Source: Pezizomycotina sp. ARF18 (taxonomy: Eukaryota > Ascomycota). From it: a DNA stretch of 64,000 bases. This document shows positions 12,507 to 23,916 of this stretch, in pieces. The stretch covers positions 62,001-126,000 of the forward strand of contig AZLU01000098.1 of NCBI GenBank assembly GCA_002224055.1, read 5' to 3'. Under the pieces are notes generated by a model, which saw only the letters and a program-made list of their open reading frames with translations, made no database searches and was not told the origin of the DNA. A program made the translations under genes and the position numbers. Position 1 is the stretch's first letter. The number at the start of each line of letters is the position of its first letter.

Positions 12507-14050
12507 ATGGTTGGATCTCCCAGGGGCAAGGGTACCACTGCAATGATAATCGCCTGCGTGGCCAGAGCGACACTTATTAGTAGTATCCTGGCCGGAGCGC
12601 TTACGATCGCCCTGCCACGATCGCGAGGGCCTCAAGATGTCGCCAGCGCTTCTCTTGTGGTATATTTAATGCAAACGTTTTGAAAGTCGCGAATATCTTC
12701 ACAATTATTAATTATTCAAAACGCTAATTTACACTGTTGGGTAAAAGCCGTCTCCATCTACTCCCTCCCCTGCGGCTGCACCCTCATCCTCTGCGGCGCG
12801 CTCGCTGATGTCGTCGGTAGCCGCAACATGTACCTCACCGGATGCGCGCTCCAGAGCATCTTCTTCCTCGCCGCCGGCTTATCCCGGAACCAACTCGAAC
12901 TCATATTTTTCCGCGCGCTAGCCGGCGTCGCGATATCGTTTTGCTTACCTTCCGCTGTAAGCCTGATCACGACGTACTTCCCGCACGGTCGGCGTCGGAA
13001 CTGAGCGTTTGCGGCGATGGGTGAGGGTGAGCCGATTGGGTTTTGTGTTGGACTTACCCTGGGTGGGGTACTTGTTGACGGACCCGGGAGGAAAGTGTGT
13101 TTCTTCATTTCCGCTGCGATTAATACGGCTGTATTGGTGGTTGCCGTATGCGGTCTACCGAAGACTAGTACGCGGTCGCAGCAACCGCTTACGTGGTGGA
13201 AGGTGAAGACCGGGCGGACTGGATAGGCGCGTTCATATTGAGTTAGTCACTTGCGATGTTCTCGTGCGTCTTTGCGGCATTGACGGGGAGCTTGTCAACG
13301 ATCCGCCATCCCGGAACAATGGCTTGCCCATCCGTCATGTCTGCATTAATCCCAATATTCGTGTTTTGGATGCGCCGTCGAGAGAAAGCATGGCGCGTAG
13401 CATTGATTCCTAGTTCCATTTGGGAAAGGCTTCGTCACAATCTGCGTATCCGTCCTCCTAGCTAATCTGTGGAACTTTCAACGCCGTGGAACCCTTGTCA
13501 CGTTCTGCTTCCAAGACGTCCAAGGTCTCACGGGTACACAATCATCATTACGCTTCTTCCCCAGTCCCGTGGCTGGAGCGTTCACAAACGTAGCGATGGG
13601 AGTGTTCGTGCACAGGATGCGTGCGAACTACGCCGTTGCAGTCACGAATGCCATTTCTGGAACTGCCGCATTGCTGGTCGCGGTTGCTGGACCACAGTCT
13701 TCGTACTGGAAGTACGGGTTTCCCACCCTAGCGTTGAATCGATCGGGGCGATAGTTTTGTTTACGGTTTCGAACTTTCTTATCAGTTCAACGTTTCCGGA
13801 TAGGTCTCAGGTGCTGGCGGAGGGGTTTTCATACACCGGCGCAGGCTGGGAAGAGCGTGGATCTGGCGGTGACGGCGGTAATCGCTGGCAGCATAACCCT
13901 CAGGACTGAGCGTAAGGAGCCACATATGGACGCGTTGATGAATGGGTATAAGGCTGCGTGGTGGTTCTGCTTTGCGGTTGCCGTGTTCACGTGGGAGTAA
14001 GTGCCCGGGGACTGAGAAGCGTCGGGGAGCTGGGTCAGAAGCGCGAGTGA
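12507..14050 (+). CDS. MFS drug:H+ antiporter (DHA2-type, 14 helices)
   Basis: Plasma-membrane exporter of the DHA2 branch of the major facilitator superfamily. The N-terminal helix reads MIIACVARATLISSILAGAL; the conserved loop 2-3 motif appears as CGALADVVGSRNMYLTG; then FFRALAGVAISFCLPSAVSL, the motif C-like GEPIGFCVGLTLGGVLVDGP, and late helices GAFTNVAMGVFVHRM, AVTNAISGTAALLVAVAGPQ and SVGELGQKRE before TGA at 14050. A probable intron lies between LLLW (about 12662) and AVSIYSLPCGCTL (about 12748), with a GCTAAT branch-like site. Start at 12507 (MVGSPRGKG) is the best visible ATG, but upstream coding is possible. The frame changes at least five times. Such pumps often serve export of toxic or self-made metabolites; no biosynthetic partner is seen nearby. 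Confidence 0.75.
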
Positions 14051-14940
14051 AGCAAGTGTATTTCATATCATTATTATTGTCGAGAGCACCATAGAGTGAT
14101 GCCTTGGATTGCTATTATCTTTAGGAGGATGACATCAAATCGTAATAAACTTGGTCACGATCTACGTCCATTTCAAAAGTTTGAATGTCGTGAAGTAGAG
14201 CTCCAAATTTAGAACTACCGCTGGATGGGTGCTTGTGGTTAAGTATGTGTGCCATCATGCAACACAAGTAATCTCTCGATTCTGACGATCCCATGACGGA
14301 AACCAAATTCCTGAAATTACGGAACTAAGACAGCCCCTAAGTTGAGCAGAGTGAAAGACATAACTTACTGTGATGATAATCCAGTTCGTACCTGATTCTC
14401 CGCCGGTCTAGATCATTGTTGGTGCCGATTGCCGAGGATCATAACCCCGCTGCCAACACATATTTTTGGGCGGTATTGGATTATGCAGCTGCAGTCCAGA
14501 TTGATAGCTTGGGCGAAAAGATTACCAGCTACAACTGACTTGGCTTGTTAATCAGCCTTCGATATGGCCGTGAAAGCCCGATTGGGCTTGGTTTCCCCCT
14601 CTATCAAGCTCGATCTAGAACGGGCAGGGTAGTTCACGCCTGTAGTGGTGACTTGCATCTGGAACTGATTGGCGTGGAAATCCCGAAAAAGCTTCAGCCG
14701 TAAAAGGCTATATCTAAAGCTCGGAGCAAGAGAGGGAGGATTAGCTTCGAGCTAGAGGAGGCCGACATTCCACGACTCGAAAACATTCCTAGCTACCAAT
14801 GTAACCAGAGTGCGGATACTACGTGTCTGGCTTGCTGTATAATACATCGATAGCTAGCCATTTACCAGCAATACCAGCCAGCCAAAGACTTCATTGCAGC
14901 TTTCGTCTTCGTAGAGATCAGAGAAGCTATCGCTCGATTA
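14051..14940. other. Intergenic region
   Basis: No gene recognised. It separates the transporter from the DUF2235 gene, both on the plus strand. Confidence 0.45.
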
Positions 14941-15004
14941 CAATATTCTCTTGTCCCAATATTCTCTTGTCTCAATATTCTCTTGTCTCAATATCCTCTT
15001 GAAT
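14941..15004 (+). repeat. 16-bp tandem repeat, four units, in the DUF2235 leader
   Basis: Four head-to-tail copies of CAATATTCTCTTGTCT with few changes (the last is CAATATCCTCTTGAAT). The array ends 18 bases before the ATG at 15023, so it is in the promoter or 5' UTR. It may modulate expression or simply be a young minisatellite. Confidence 0.85.
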
Positions 15005-15022
15005 TGCCTCGTTCTATTCACA

Positions 15023-17006
15023 ATGGCGACCGTGACCGAAAGCCGCGAACCAGCCCCCAAGCGGATCATAATCTGCTGCGACGGAACATGGCAATCCGCA
15101 GTCTCCGGCAAGGCGAACAGCCATCCAATGTCACCCGCCTCGCCCGTAGTCTCGAGCGTGCTGCCGCCGATGGCGAAGGTAAGTCTGGCAGCAGGTAGTA
15201 TGGTATGACTCCGGCGTCGGCACGACGTCCGGCTGGATCGGCCAAAAGGCGGAAGGAGCCTTCGGCTGGGGCCTCGAGGGAAACGTCATCGAGGCTTACA
15301 ACTTCGTCGTCCTGAACTACCATCCGGGAGATCAGATCATGTGCTTTGGCTTCTCCGCGTGCTTACACTGCTCGCTCTATCGCGGGCCTCATATCTGATA
15401 TCGGTGTCTGCGAGCCGCGGCAGTTGCATTACTTCCATGAGATATGGGAACATTATAAGCAGACGAAACCCGGTGAGAGGTTCTTCGGCAGCGATGCTTA
15501 TTACGATGGTTGGATGGCGTTCCGGCGGATCTAAAGGAAGCGGATGAGGATTCTTCGGATGATGAGGACCCTAATGAGACGCCCGAGGACGCTGAGCAGA
15601 GGAGGTTCTGGAAGCGGAAATCTCGCGGCGGGATGAGGTGGAAGAAGCCGCCCACGCAGATTGGTCCGCTGCAGCGGAATCAAGGGAAATTGAGGTTGTT
15701 GGTGTCTATGATACGGTCGGCGCGCGGTATGCCTAGCGTTCAGGGTTACCAGTTCGGACCGGACAAGCCGGGCTACCACACGTGCAGCTTAACAGAAGTA
15801 AGTGTTTCTCATCTCCATCTTGGTATATAAATGTTCGCTCACTTGTGTTTCTGCTCAGATATAAAGTGTGGCTTCCAAGCTCTCGCGCTGGATGAACATC
15901 GTGAAGCTTTCACCCCAACCTTGTGGTCGCTCCCGACGATGTCAAAAAGCCCACGAAGCCGATATCCAGAAGCAAAACGAACTCATCAGCGAAACCGGAA
16001 ACATGTACTACTCCATTTACCTCGACAATCCGTCTCACCAGACGAGAAAAAGAAAGCAAAACTCGCGTGGAACAAAGCCCGACGGACCTCATCCGCATGG
16101 AAGAGAACAGCAAGCCGGAGTCCGAACTGCTCCAAGTTTGGTTCCGGGTGTCCACATCAACATCGGTGGTGGTTCCTCCGACACGCTGGACAATAAGGGA
16201 GATCTCGAGGAGATTTCTAACGTCACGTTCGCCTGGATGCTCGACCAGATCCGTTTCCACGTCGGCATCAACGAGAACGTCATCTTCCAGGAAAGTCGCG
16301 ACCGCCAGGAGCACATCAACGCGTACAACATCCTCGTGGACGCGTACAAGAGGAAATCACAGGAGAAGGAAGCCGAAGCCAAGAAGAGTTGGGGCAAATG
16401 GATGACGCTCCGGAGCCACCAGGTCGTTGCCGCGGCAAAGCATTACGTCCCTTTCACCAAGGAAGAGCACATCCCCGACGAGCGCCGCAACGATCTCGGG
16501 TGGGGCACTGGTACGATCATAGAGAGTTACACTAGGATGTACGCGCGAACGGTTCGAAGCCCCGTACTCCGGGCGCATACTACAAGGATCCGAAGCATAC
16601 GACCGTCGGACGGACCTTCGAACAGGTGCACCCGACCGTTGATATCGAATCAAGATGACTGAAAATCTCAACGACGTGGAGCTCGTGTATAAGCCATTGA
16701 ACCAGAAGGAAAAGGAAGAGAGGAAAGTGTGAGAAGCAACGGGGAGACAAAACTTGGGAATACGTTATCAATGGCGATGTTATACTGCCAGAGTATAAGA
16801 TCAAACCAACGAAGGTATTTACAGATGGCGCCCCGTCATTTGAGAGAGTCGCAATCGAGGGAGAGCAGGCTAGACTGTTCCTTAAGGCATTGGATAAAGA
16901 TAATGATTCCCTGACGACGAGGAATGGCTCTGAGCCAAGTAGAAGAGAGGATGCAATCGGTCGACGTGACAGCTTAAATATTGTTAATCAGCTTGCAAGT
17001 ATATAG
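15023..17006 (+). CDS. DUF2235 alpha/beta-hydrolase-fold protein
   Basis: Fungal DUF2235 protein, a family related to the catalytic domain of bacterial Tle1-type phospholipases. It starts MATVTESREPAPKR, followed by the signature IIICCDGTWQSAVSGKA. Then come VVWYDSGVGTTSGWIGQKAE, the nucleophile region around 15348-15385 (a GFS-x-GAYTARS-like motif then IAGLISDIGV), an acidic insert (EADEDSSDDEDPNETPEDAE), VVGVYDTVG-like residues, MPSVQGYQF, and the second-half motif ALALDEHREAFTPTLW. The C-terminal part is long and intact over 264 codons (VPGVHINIGGGSSDTLDN, SNVTFAWMLDQIRFHVGINE). An intron is clear at 15798-15858 (GTAAGT...CAG, phase preserved: LNRN/IKCGFQ). The end QLASI, TAG 17004-17006 is inferred after two more frame changes. 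The substrate is unknown, probably a lipid ester; no signal peptide, so cytosolic. Confidence 0.75.
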
Positions 17007-17341
17007 TTCATTTAGAAGTTTGTAGTAATTATTAGATCATGAAATGAAAAGAATCAGAATTGCAGTTATACTGCCTGTCGTCACGCAGTTGCTCTCTAAA
17101 TTTCGATTAACTAATCACTTCCATTAAGTAAAGGCAATGACTTTATAAACTATTCCTAAGACACATAAACCGTCGTGAGTGTGCAACTATATCGAGAGTC
17201 TGGGCGTTTATATTAATCAAAGTATCCCGACTACTTATCTACAGCCAAGGTCATCTAAGCAGGATAGATAATCACATATCCCCAGCCCGGGAAGGCACAC
17301 TATGCGTCCCGCCTACTTGTCCCGATCCCGACCTGCAGCTA
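17007..17341. other. Intergenic between convergent genes
   Basis: AT-rich spacer with no gene or repeat seen. Confidence 0.4.
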
Positions 17342-17634
17342 TTAATTATATCTCGTAGTAGGACTCGCAGTCTCGCATCCGATCGAAGTTCCCGGGCTCC
17401 CGCAGATGTCAACGGCGGCAGTACCCCAGGTTGCCATACGCGAGCATCCGTGCGTGGATTGGGGGAACTGCACTGTTGGTTGCCGGGATGGAGTCGACCG
17501 CACGATTGGCGTCGTCGACGGCCGGGTTGCTATCCGACGGGTAGCAGTTCGCGTCTCCGCGGCGAGTGAGGGCGATGAAGGGGAGGCTGCGGCGATGGAC
17601 AGGAAGGAGATGTGGAGAGGGCGGTGAATTGCAT
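17342..17634 (-). CDS. Small secreted protein, unrecognised
   Basis: Short gene starting at the ATG at 17634 (MQFTALS) with a hydrophobic leader (FLSIAAASPS), then a mature part of about 70 residues including NCYPSDSNPAVDDANRAVDS and, in the frame that reaches the stop at 17342, MATWGTAAVDICGSPGTSIG. The size, leader and few cysteines suit a small secreted or apoplastic protein. The leader and the mature part sit in different frames. The family is not known to me; the GTAAVDICG motif would be the search seed. Confidence 0.4.
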
Positions 17635-17744
17635 GTTGAGGAATGGAATGAGTGGTTAATTGTAGATGAGAGATATCGAAGCTGAAGGTGTCTGAATGTA
17701 AGAAATAGATCTTAGCCGTACAGCGGTGGATAGGTGTTGATGTT

Positions 17745-17766
17745 ATGATGATGATGATGATGATGA
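17745..17766 (+). repeat. ATG/CAT trinucleotide microsatellite
   Basis: Perfect tract of seven ATG units, about 110 bases upstream of the small secreted protein gene (minus strand). Confidence 0.8.
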
Positions 17767-18330
17767 GAGGAAGATTGTTGGGCTGGGAGAGGGTCGATCG
17801 CAGACTAAATACAGGAATGCAAGGCACGATGGACTCTTAGCTTTAACTCACGTTCATACCACAGCAAGTGTATAAGCCACTCAACTGCCCGGTATAATCC
17901 AACATCGTAAGGTTCACTCTGACGATAATGCCAGTGCTATGCCAGTGCTCACCCGGAATTGCGATGGGCCTTTTGCCAACTGCCTAAGACGGCTACAGAT
18001 GTCTTGCGCTTCAAGATCCCATCCATGAATACCGGGAACAACAGATGCTTCTAGAACCTCCCTTGGAGACTTCTGAAGGTGAAATTGCCCAATTTGTGAC
18101 GAACCGCGGGGAATTTTATTCTGTCATTCCCGCTTATCGCAACTTTTAGGGCTGAACGAAATTAAGACAATCAACGTGGGTATCCCACGATACTACTTGC
18201 ATACATGTACCATCTTGGCAATAAAAGCCCCGTCTAGAAATCAGAGCGATGAATAATTCTTACGGAAGTATGTATATTAGAAGCAATTTAGACCCTTTCC
18301 ACATAATGTACGTGTTTATTAGAGTGGAAT
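17767..18330. other. Intergenic region
   Basis: No gene recognised. Confidence 0.4.
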
Positions 18331-18640
18331 ACGTGTGATCGCGATGCTCTCGCGAGCTGAAAGTTGCTCTATATTGATTGACTCTTATATTCGCCGATAC
18401 TACGCAAAGATTGAAACGTTCCCCAGGGTCACCCACGTGAAGCAACTCACCATAATACGCCAAAAAAAAAAAAAAAAGGACGCCATAGGTCTCGCGATAA
18501 CGATAATCCCACCCGACATCCTCCTCTGCTTCTACGACTTCCTATCATGCGACGCCGACCGCTAGTCCTCCGCTGTACCTGTCACTACTTGTACAATACT
18601 CTGCCACCAGTGCCCTTGTTACCGTCGCTTGAGGGTTGAG
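18331..18640 (+). pseudogene. F-box-like fragment
   Basis: After an A16 tract at 18462-18477 the plus strand reads IIPPDILLCFYDFLSCDADR and, after a frame change, LVLRCTCHYLYNTLPPVPLL. This fits an F-box (LPPEILL...FL...D...L..VS..F). An F-box binds Skp1 and carries substrates to an SCF ubiquitin ligase. Only the F-box is visible; no substrate-binding part follows before stops accumulate, so this is a fragment or decayed copy. Confidence 0.35.
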
Positions 18641-19228
18641 GAGCTGCACTGTCCGGGTTGCATGGAAAAACACGAGAAAACGCGTGGAGCATGGCAGAGG
18701 ATGGCAGAGGGGGACTGACGGCTTAGGGTCATTGCATAGAAAGTGAGAGTCTTTGAATTAGTGGCAATTCACTGCTACTTTTTTGGCTGATCCTTTTGAG
18801 AGAACACGCACGTATCTAGGGTTATTGAATCCTTTAATTTCTTAGGGAAATATCGACAGTTGCTGGGGGGGGTCTACTGCCGCTGAGATGAGCGTATAAA
18901 GACTTGGAGACGAAGTTGTTTCTCGTCGCGAATCTTGAGCCATGACCAACTGACTGTTGCTGGCCAGCGAGTATAAGTACATAGTACGATAGATCTTTTA
19001 GTATTCTCGACGTACTCATACTAGTACATAGTAATTCATTACGCTGCTGGGAACCATAGCGAAAATGCTGGGACAGGTTTATTCAACTACACTTCCTACA
19101 ACAAGTGGCGGTTAGCGGGGCGCCATGAATACCGCCGAAATTGGAGTCATTCACTGTTTAAAGGTTCTTGACGTAAAGAGATACCCCTCCGTATAAACAA
19201 TAACCACGTCCTTTACTACATATGAAGA

Positions 19229-19778
19229 ATGACAATCATGCTTCCCTCCCTTGCAGACCCTATAAATGCTGTTATGCCACTGGAAACCGGGCCTATTAAA
19301 CACCTGATAGAGAAATGGATGATCTTTTTCAATTCGGAAAGTTACGTCCAGTTCGCCGCGACCGTTATCGTTACAACCCTAAATCCATTTTCCACGCTCC
19401 CCAGTCTCCGCATAAACCACCGACGCAAGCCGCAATTCCTACAACGTCTCCCTTCAATCCCCTCAGGCTTCGAAGGAGGCGTCGCAACTACAAACGGCAC
19501 AATTTTCCTGCAACGCGACATACTCTTCCCCTTCTTTTTTATCGGGCGGGAAGTCGCGTATAGTCGGCGCAGGAATTCTACTTGCTCGCAGGAGTCGAAG
19601 GAGACGGTCGGGTTGGTTTTGTTGAGGTAGGCGTCGAGGGATGTCGTGCACAGGATTGCCTGCGGGAGAGAGTGTAGAGACCCCGGGTGGAGCAGCGAAG
19701 GGATTGCCGGTCGGATTGAGAGGGGAGGTTGAAGAGGATGGCGAGAAGGAGTTCGACGGGCAGGGTCGTGATAGGCAT
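19229..19778 (-). CDS. F-box protein (short, broken frame)
   Basis: Starts at the ATG at 19778 with a textbook F-box: MPITTLPVELLLAILFNLP then SDRQSLRCSTRGLYTLSR. Continuing in another frame: AYLNKTNPTVSFDSCEQVEF, RRLYATSRPIKKKGK, and around 19460-19400 RCRNCGLRRWFMRRLGSVEN, giving the short Cys/Arg region seen in many small fungal F-box proteins. The 3' limit is uncertain. Predicted role: Skp1-binding substrate adaptor of an SCF ubiquitin ligase. The frame changes at least twice. Confidence 0.5.
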
Positions 19779-20620
19779 CGTGAGACCGCGGATGATACCT
19801 TTGACAAGATCGCTATGGCTAGGACCGGAAGTTTTAGGGTTCTTGTAAGCTTCGGAAAACTCTGGGTCTTTGCGCTTTTGGGAGATCGTATAAATAAATA
19901 ATCGCTTGGATCTCCGCGGCTCCGCCGAGTCATCCCAGCAAGGTCTAGCTAGCTAGACGTTTTGGTTCTCGACTTCCGTGAAACACGAAACATCTCCCCT
20001 GCATACTGTAGTGCTAGAAAAAAGAAAAACAGCCTCATCGATATGGTGAAACACTTCATCATACTAAAGCCCGACGGAAAACATTGGTAGCTTAGCTTTC
20101 AGATGACATATATCACGGAAAACGAAACAAATGGCGTCGTCGAATCTGTCCTCATTCCCTCATGCTCTTTCGCGTCCGCGACTCTCTCCCACGGATTCGA
20201 CGGGCTAGATAGCTCCCCTAAAATTCATAACTTTTGCATAAGCCCTTTAGGATCCGATTGATAGCTTGCCACGCACGTCGTCAACATCGCTCTAGGCAAG
20301 TTTCACCCAGAAAAGGTCAGATGGAATTTTCATGTTCAGGAATCTCCCGACTCGGAAGTATACTAAAGCTCGGGTACTCCAGTGATAACAAAGTTTCTAA
20401 TCCTTCTTACAAGGGAATACCTCAACCTATTAAATGTGATCCGAAAGACCTTTGAGCGGATTGAAGAGATATGGCAGCTTTACATTAACAAACTATTTAC
20501 AAACAATGGATACACATTATACATCTTTGTCATACACTCCTTCGCCCACAAAAAGCTTCCTCCTTCAAAACTGCCAGTTGGAACTGGTTTTGTCTCCTTC
20601 GCTTTGTTCCCATTGACTTT
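19779..20620. other. Intergenic region
   Basis: No gene recognised; open frames under 90 codons with no motif. Confidence 0.4.
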
Positions 20621-20820
20621 TTAATGGTTTCCAACAGTAATTCCAGATTTACACCTCTGAGTGTTCCAATCGCAAACCATGAAAGTGCAGCATCTGTCCA
20701 AGGCTGGTAACGTTAGGGATTCGAGGGCAAGTTGCCCATGGCGATACACTGCTGCGGCGCTGCGCTGGCGGTAACCGCGACGCCGAGGACGAAGAGGGCT
20801 AGGTTGTTGAGGAATTGCAT
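20621..20820 (-). CDS. Small cysteine-rich secreted peptide
   Basis: The ATG at 20820 opens a strong signal peptide (MQFLNNLALFVLGVAVTASA) followed by APQQCIAMGNLPSNP. The downstream part, in a neighbouring frame, carries LDRCCTFMVCDWNTQRCKSG and ends at the TTA at 20621-20623. The mature peptide would have about 40 residues with five cysteines, including a CC pair and C-x5-C-x6-C spacing, like many secreted fungal cysteine-rich peptides. Too short to assign to a family; the function is unknown. The spacing of CC and later cysteines resembles knottin-like peptides, but this is only a guess. Confidence 0.45.
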
Positions 20821-22360
20821 TTTGAATCTGGATGTTGTGAGGAAAGTTTCTTTGCCCGAATGGTGACTATCGATGTTGGATGTGGATTTAACCTTTTGTT
20901 CACAAAAAGAAGGGTTTCAGTATTAGTATTCAAGTGGTATTGAACGGATAAGATGTTGTATCGCAGCATGTGTCTTTCTTACTGAAGTGCAGAACTGTGA
21001 TAGCACTTGATACAATGATATATTTGGCAGAAAGAGAACTATAACGAGAGTTCTATCTGTGATGGTATCGAGAATGAGTTGATAGTCGATAACTTAAGAG
21101 GATAGAGGGTTTCCCTCTAGGAATTTATAGCTTTTTTTACGCACAGTTCTCCTCGCTCGCTCAGAGCTCTATCAGACCATGGGAATAGATCGAAATCGCG
21201 GAACGATATGCCATCTCACCGATATATAATACCGCAGAGTGGGGAAAACTAAACACCAAGCGCCTATTGTAGTAGACGTCCGCTGCCCAGAGGTTTTGTA
21301 GCTGCCGTGTTTGGTTGAAATGATACTGTGTACCACCTCTTTTTTTTTAAGACAGTTCCACCTACCTGCAAGGTATGACACTTGACAGACATCGTGTAGA
21401 TAGATATGTAGATAGATACCTTGTCGCGGACGAGGCTGTATAAATTTCCGGCCCACATGGCACCACATGTCCACAGATAACCCGGATAGTAGATAATAGT
21501 AGTTTAACAAGGGTGCAACCCTCCATATAAGATCCATCCAGACTATCTTCTTTACCAAATAGTTGTATTTTGTATTTCGTTCAAGATATCTCGGTTATAA
21601 TGCCTGTAATGTATCGTATGGGGTCTTTGGCGTTGATCTAGTTAGGGTATGGAATTGGAAGTATTTTCCCTTGCATACGACGGAGAGACAGGAAACAGCC
21701 TCGGCGATTTTTCTTACACCTTCCGTCCCGTTATCCAAGAAATGATTGTCAACAAATATTATTGAAGGTCTTATAGCTTAGCTGAAGTCTAGGTACCGAC
21801 TTATGTAACGATAAACCGGACGGCGTTTCTATCCCTGTTTCTTCCTCAAGCTCTTCCCTTGCCCCGGGCGTCCGCGGTGAAGCTTCGCCGCAGAATAAAC
21901 TGTAAAAATTTATCGTCAGCTGCTGTGGCTAGTGTTTCGATTCTCATCTGCTGCGTAGTAAAAGTTTGATGATATTTGATGATTCACTTTTGCGAGGAAT
22001 CTATGCCTGTCCGTAATCTGCGCCAACGTGTCTCTTAATTCAAGTATTCGGGTTTTCTTTGTTGAACCTTTTCTATCTTAACTACTGTCCACGCCGTCAC
22101 CCTTCCGTGCAAGTGGGTGAACCCAGCCACCAGACTTCAAGCAAGAGCTATGGCACTCTAACGCCCTTTCAATATTTAAACACCTTCCTATCACACTACG
22201 TACAAGCGTTATGATCAGTAGTTATTATGAGGTTCAGCTTCCAAAGAGTAATCTCTTCAGAACCTTCGCATTGCTAATAGCCTGACAGCTGATCGCAAAG
22301 TGCTCAATCGCCCTTGTCATTCTCCAAGTCGTGGACTTCGCGACCGTCATTTCTAATTCC
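20821..22360. other. Intergenic region
   Basis: 1.5 kb without a recognisable gene. It contains GATAGATATGTAGATAGATA-type simple sequence near 21396-21418. Confidence 0.4.
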
Positions 22361-22841
22361 TCACCGCCAAGCATGCTCAGGTTGGAAAAGCCCAGTCCAT
22401 CGACACGCTGTAATTCCTCCGAGGATGGTCAAGTGGTTTTTTCCGGTGTAGTACCTCTGTAGAGCGCAAAGGAAATGGAAGGTAGGCAAGCTAGCTACCC
22501 TCGACGCGCCTATGAACCGGAACTTTTGGCTCGGATTATTGCTACGCTCAAGCTGGATAAAATGGCAGGCGAGGGTGCGGATGGGATCCACTTGAGGATT
22601 CATAGGCGTAGGAAGGCTTTCTGTGTTTTTGATCTTCTCGAGGACAGCTGCGAGTGCGCCTTGCCTCTGATCGGTCGGCGTCCAGTGCATGTAACCAGTG
22701 CGTATGATGGCTTGTTCGAGAAAACTTGGTATCATGCCTTGATCTGCAAAATCTAAGCCTTGAAGCGTTTCTTCGATAAAGTAGCCGGGTGCGGGGAAGG
22801 AACGGCTTCAACATCGAATTTGAACTATAGATTGACCACAC
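22361..22841 (-). CDS. Hypothetical protein, C-terminal part
   Basis: A 124-codon ATG frame (22361-22735) with coding-like composition: FLEQAIIRTGYMHWTPTDQR, GALAAVLEKIKNTESLPTP, FRFIGASRVASLPTFHFLCA. In the upstream 100 bases another frame continues the same style (SFPAPGYFIEETLQGLDFA). No family recognised and no signal peptide. It may be the 3' part of a larger gene starting upstream near 23.0 kb. Confidence 0.3.
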
Positions 22842-23540
22842 TCCATAATTTTCTCAATCGTTTTGCTACACTATCTAGCGCGCCGCTTCATCTTGCGAAC
22901 GAACCATTGATGAGAAAGGTCAATGTATACCCTCCACCCGTAATACATCTCGTAAAGGCGACGGCAACAGCTACTAAGTCATCTCTGGCTCACTTGTATC
23001 AAGTAGATGCGCCAACGCAGTCAAGAGTCGTTCCAGAGGCTGGGAGTAGGGTAATAGGTCCCCAGGAAGCCGATCCGGTGATTATAAGGCTTTAGCTACA
23101 CGATGACTCCGGACGAGAATTTTCTCTAGGTTACCTGCCATATCCTAGAAGAGTAAGATCAGACGGAGTATGTCTTCGGGGAGGGGCCTTAAAAGGGGCG
23201 TCGTGGGTTTATTCATTGTTTGAGATATATCTGATTGAATTCGCGAATACGCATTTGGGGATTTGAAAGGAAGAGGATACTTTGCACATGCATGGGGAAC
23301 TCTGGCTCGTTTATAAAACTCTGCATTGACGAACTTTAAGTCTATTGATCATCATTATGTCACGTGACCGAAATGCGTCTTGTTCATTAGTGAGAACTCT
23401 ATAGTAAAGTTCCGTGATCATCAATGGGCAAGATACGCTCGGATAGACGCAGATATCGCTGCTTGTAGAATTGCTTATTGTCTGGAACTCTCACGCGCCT
23501 CGCGCGCGTTCTTGGCCTTAAATACGCGGTGTTCCGCTTC

Positions 23541-23572
23541 TTTATTTATTATTTATTTATTTATTTATTTAT
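23541..23572 (+). repeat. TTTA microsatellite
   Basis: Tract of seven to eight TTTA units with one interruption. Confidence 0.8.
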
Positions 23573-23916
23573 CCTCTTCCACCAGCATATCAAACATATC
23601 AACAAATCACTAGTTGTAAATCCTTCAATTGCTCTTCCAACCTCTTTCTTTAGTTCAACTACACGATTGTTCTATTAGACTATCTTATTCTATCCCAAGA
23701 CCTCCTTGCACTGGGCTTATACTCGGTACTGCTAGCGAAGATCACCAGAGAGAAATAGTATCTAGCAATATAGTGCGACATACAGTTTGCGGCTTCGCGA
23801 TATACTCCGCAACAATGGATATGACAAGTACGAAACTCCTTAGTATATGCATAATAGGTGTATATACATATATCGGCATGAGGACTAACGCCTCCACCGG
23901 GTCTTATTTCTGACAG

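Noticed and set aside
13469-13909. 146-codon plus-strand frame
   Set aside because: It lies inside the MFS transporter; transporter helices are readable in the neighbouring frame, so this is mostly a shadow.
15910-16397. Minus-strand frames of 102-134 codons and a 160-codon plus-strand frame
   Set aside because: Shadows of the intact 264-codon part of the DUF2235 gene.
12507-17006. Secondary-metabolite gene cluster around the MFS pump
   Set aside because: No synthase, P450 or pathway regulator is visible nearby; a hydrolase and a pump alone do not support it.
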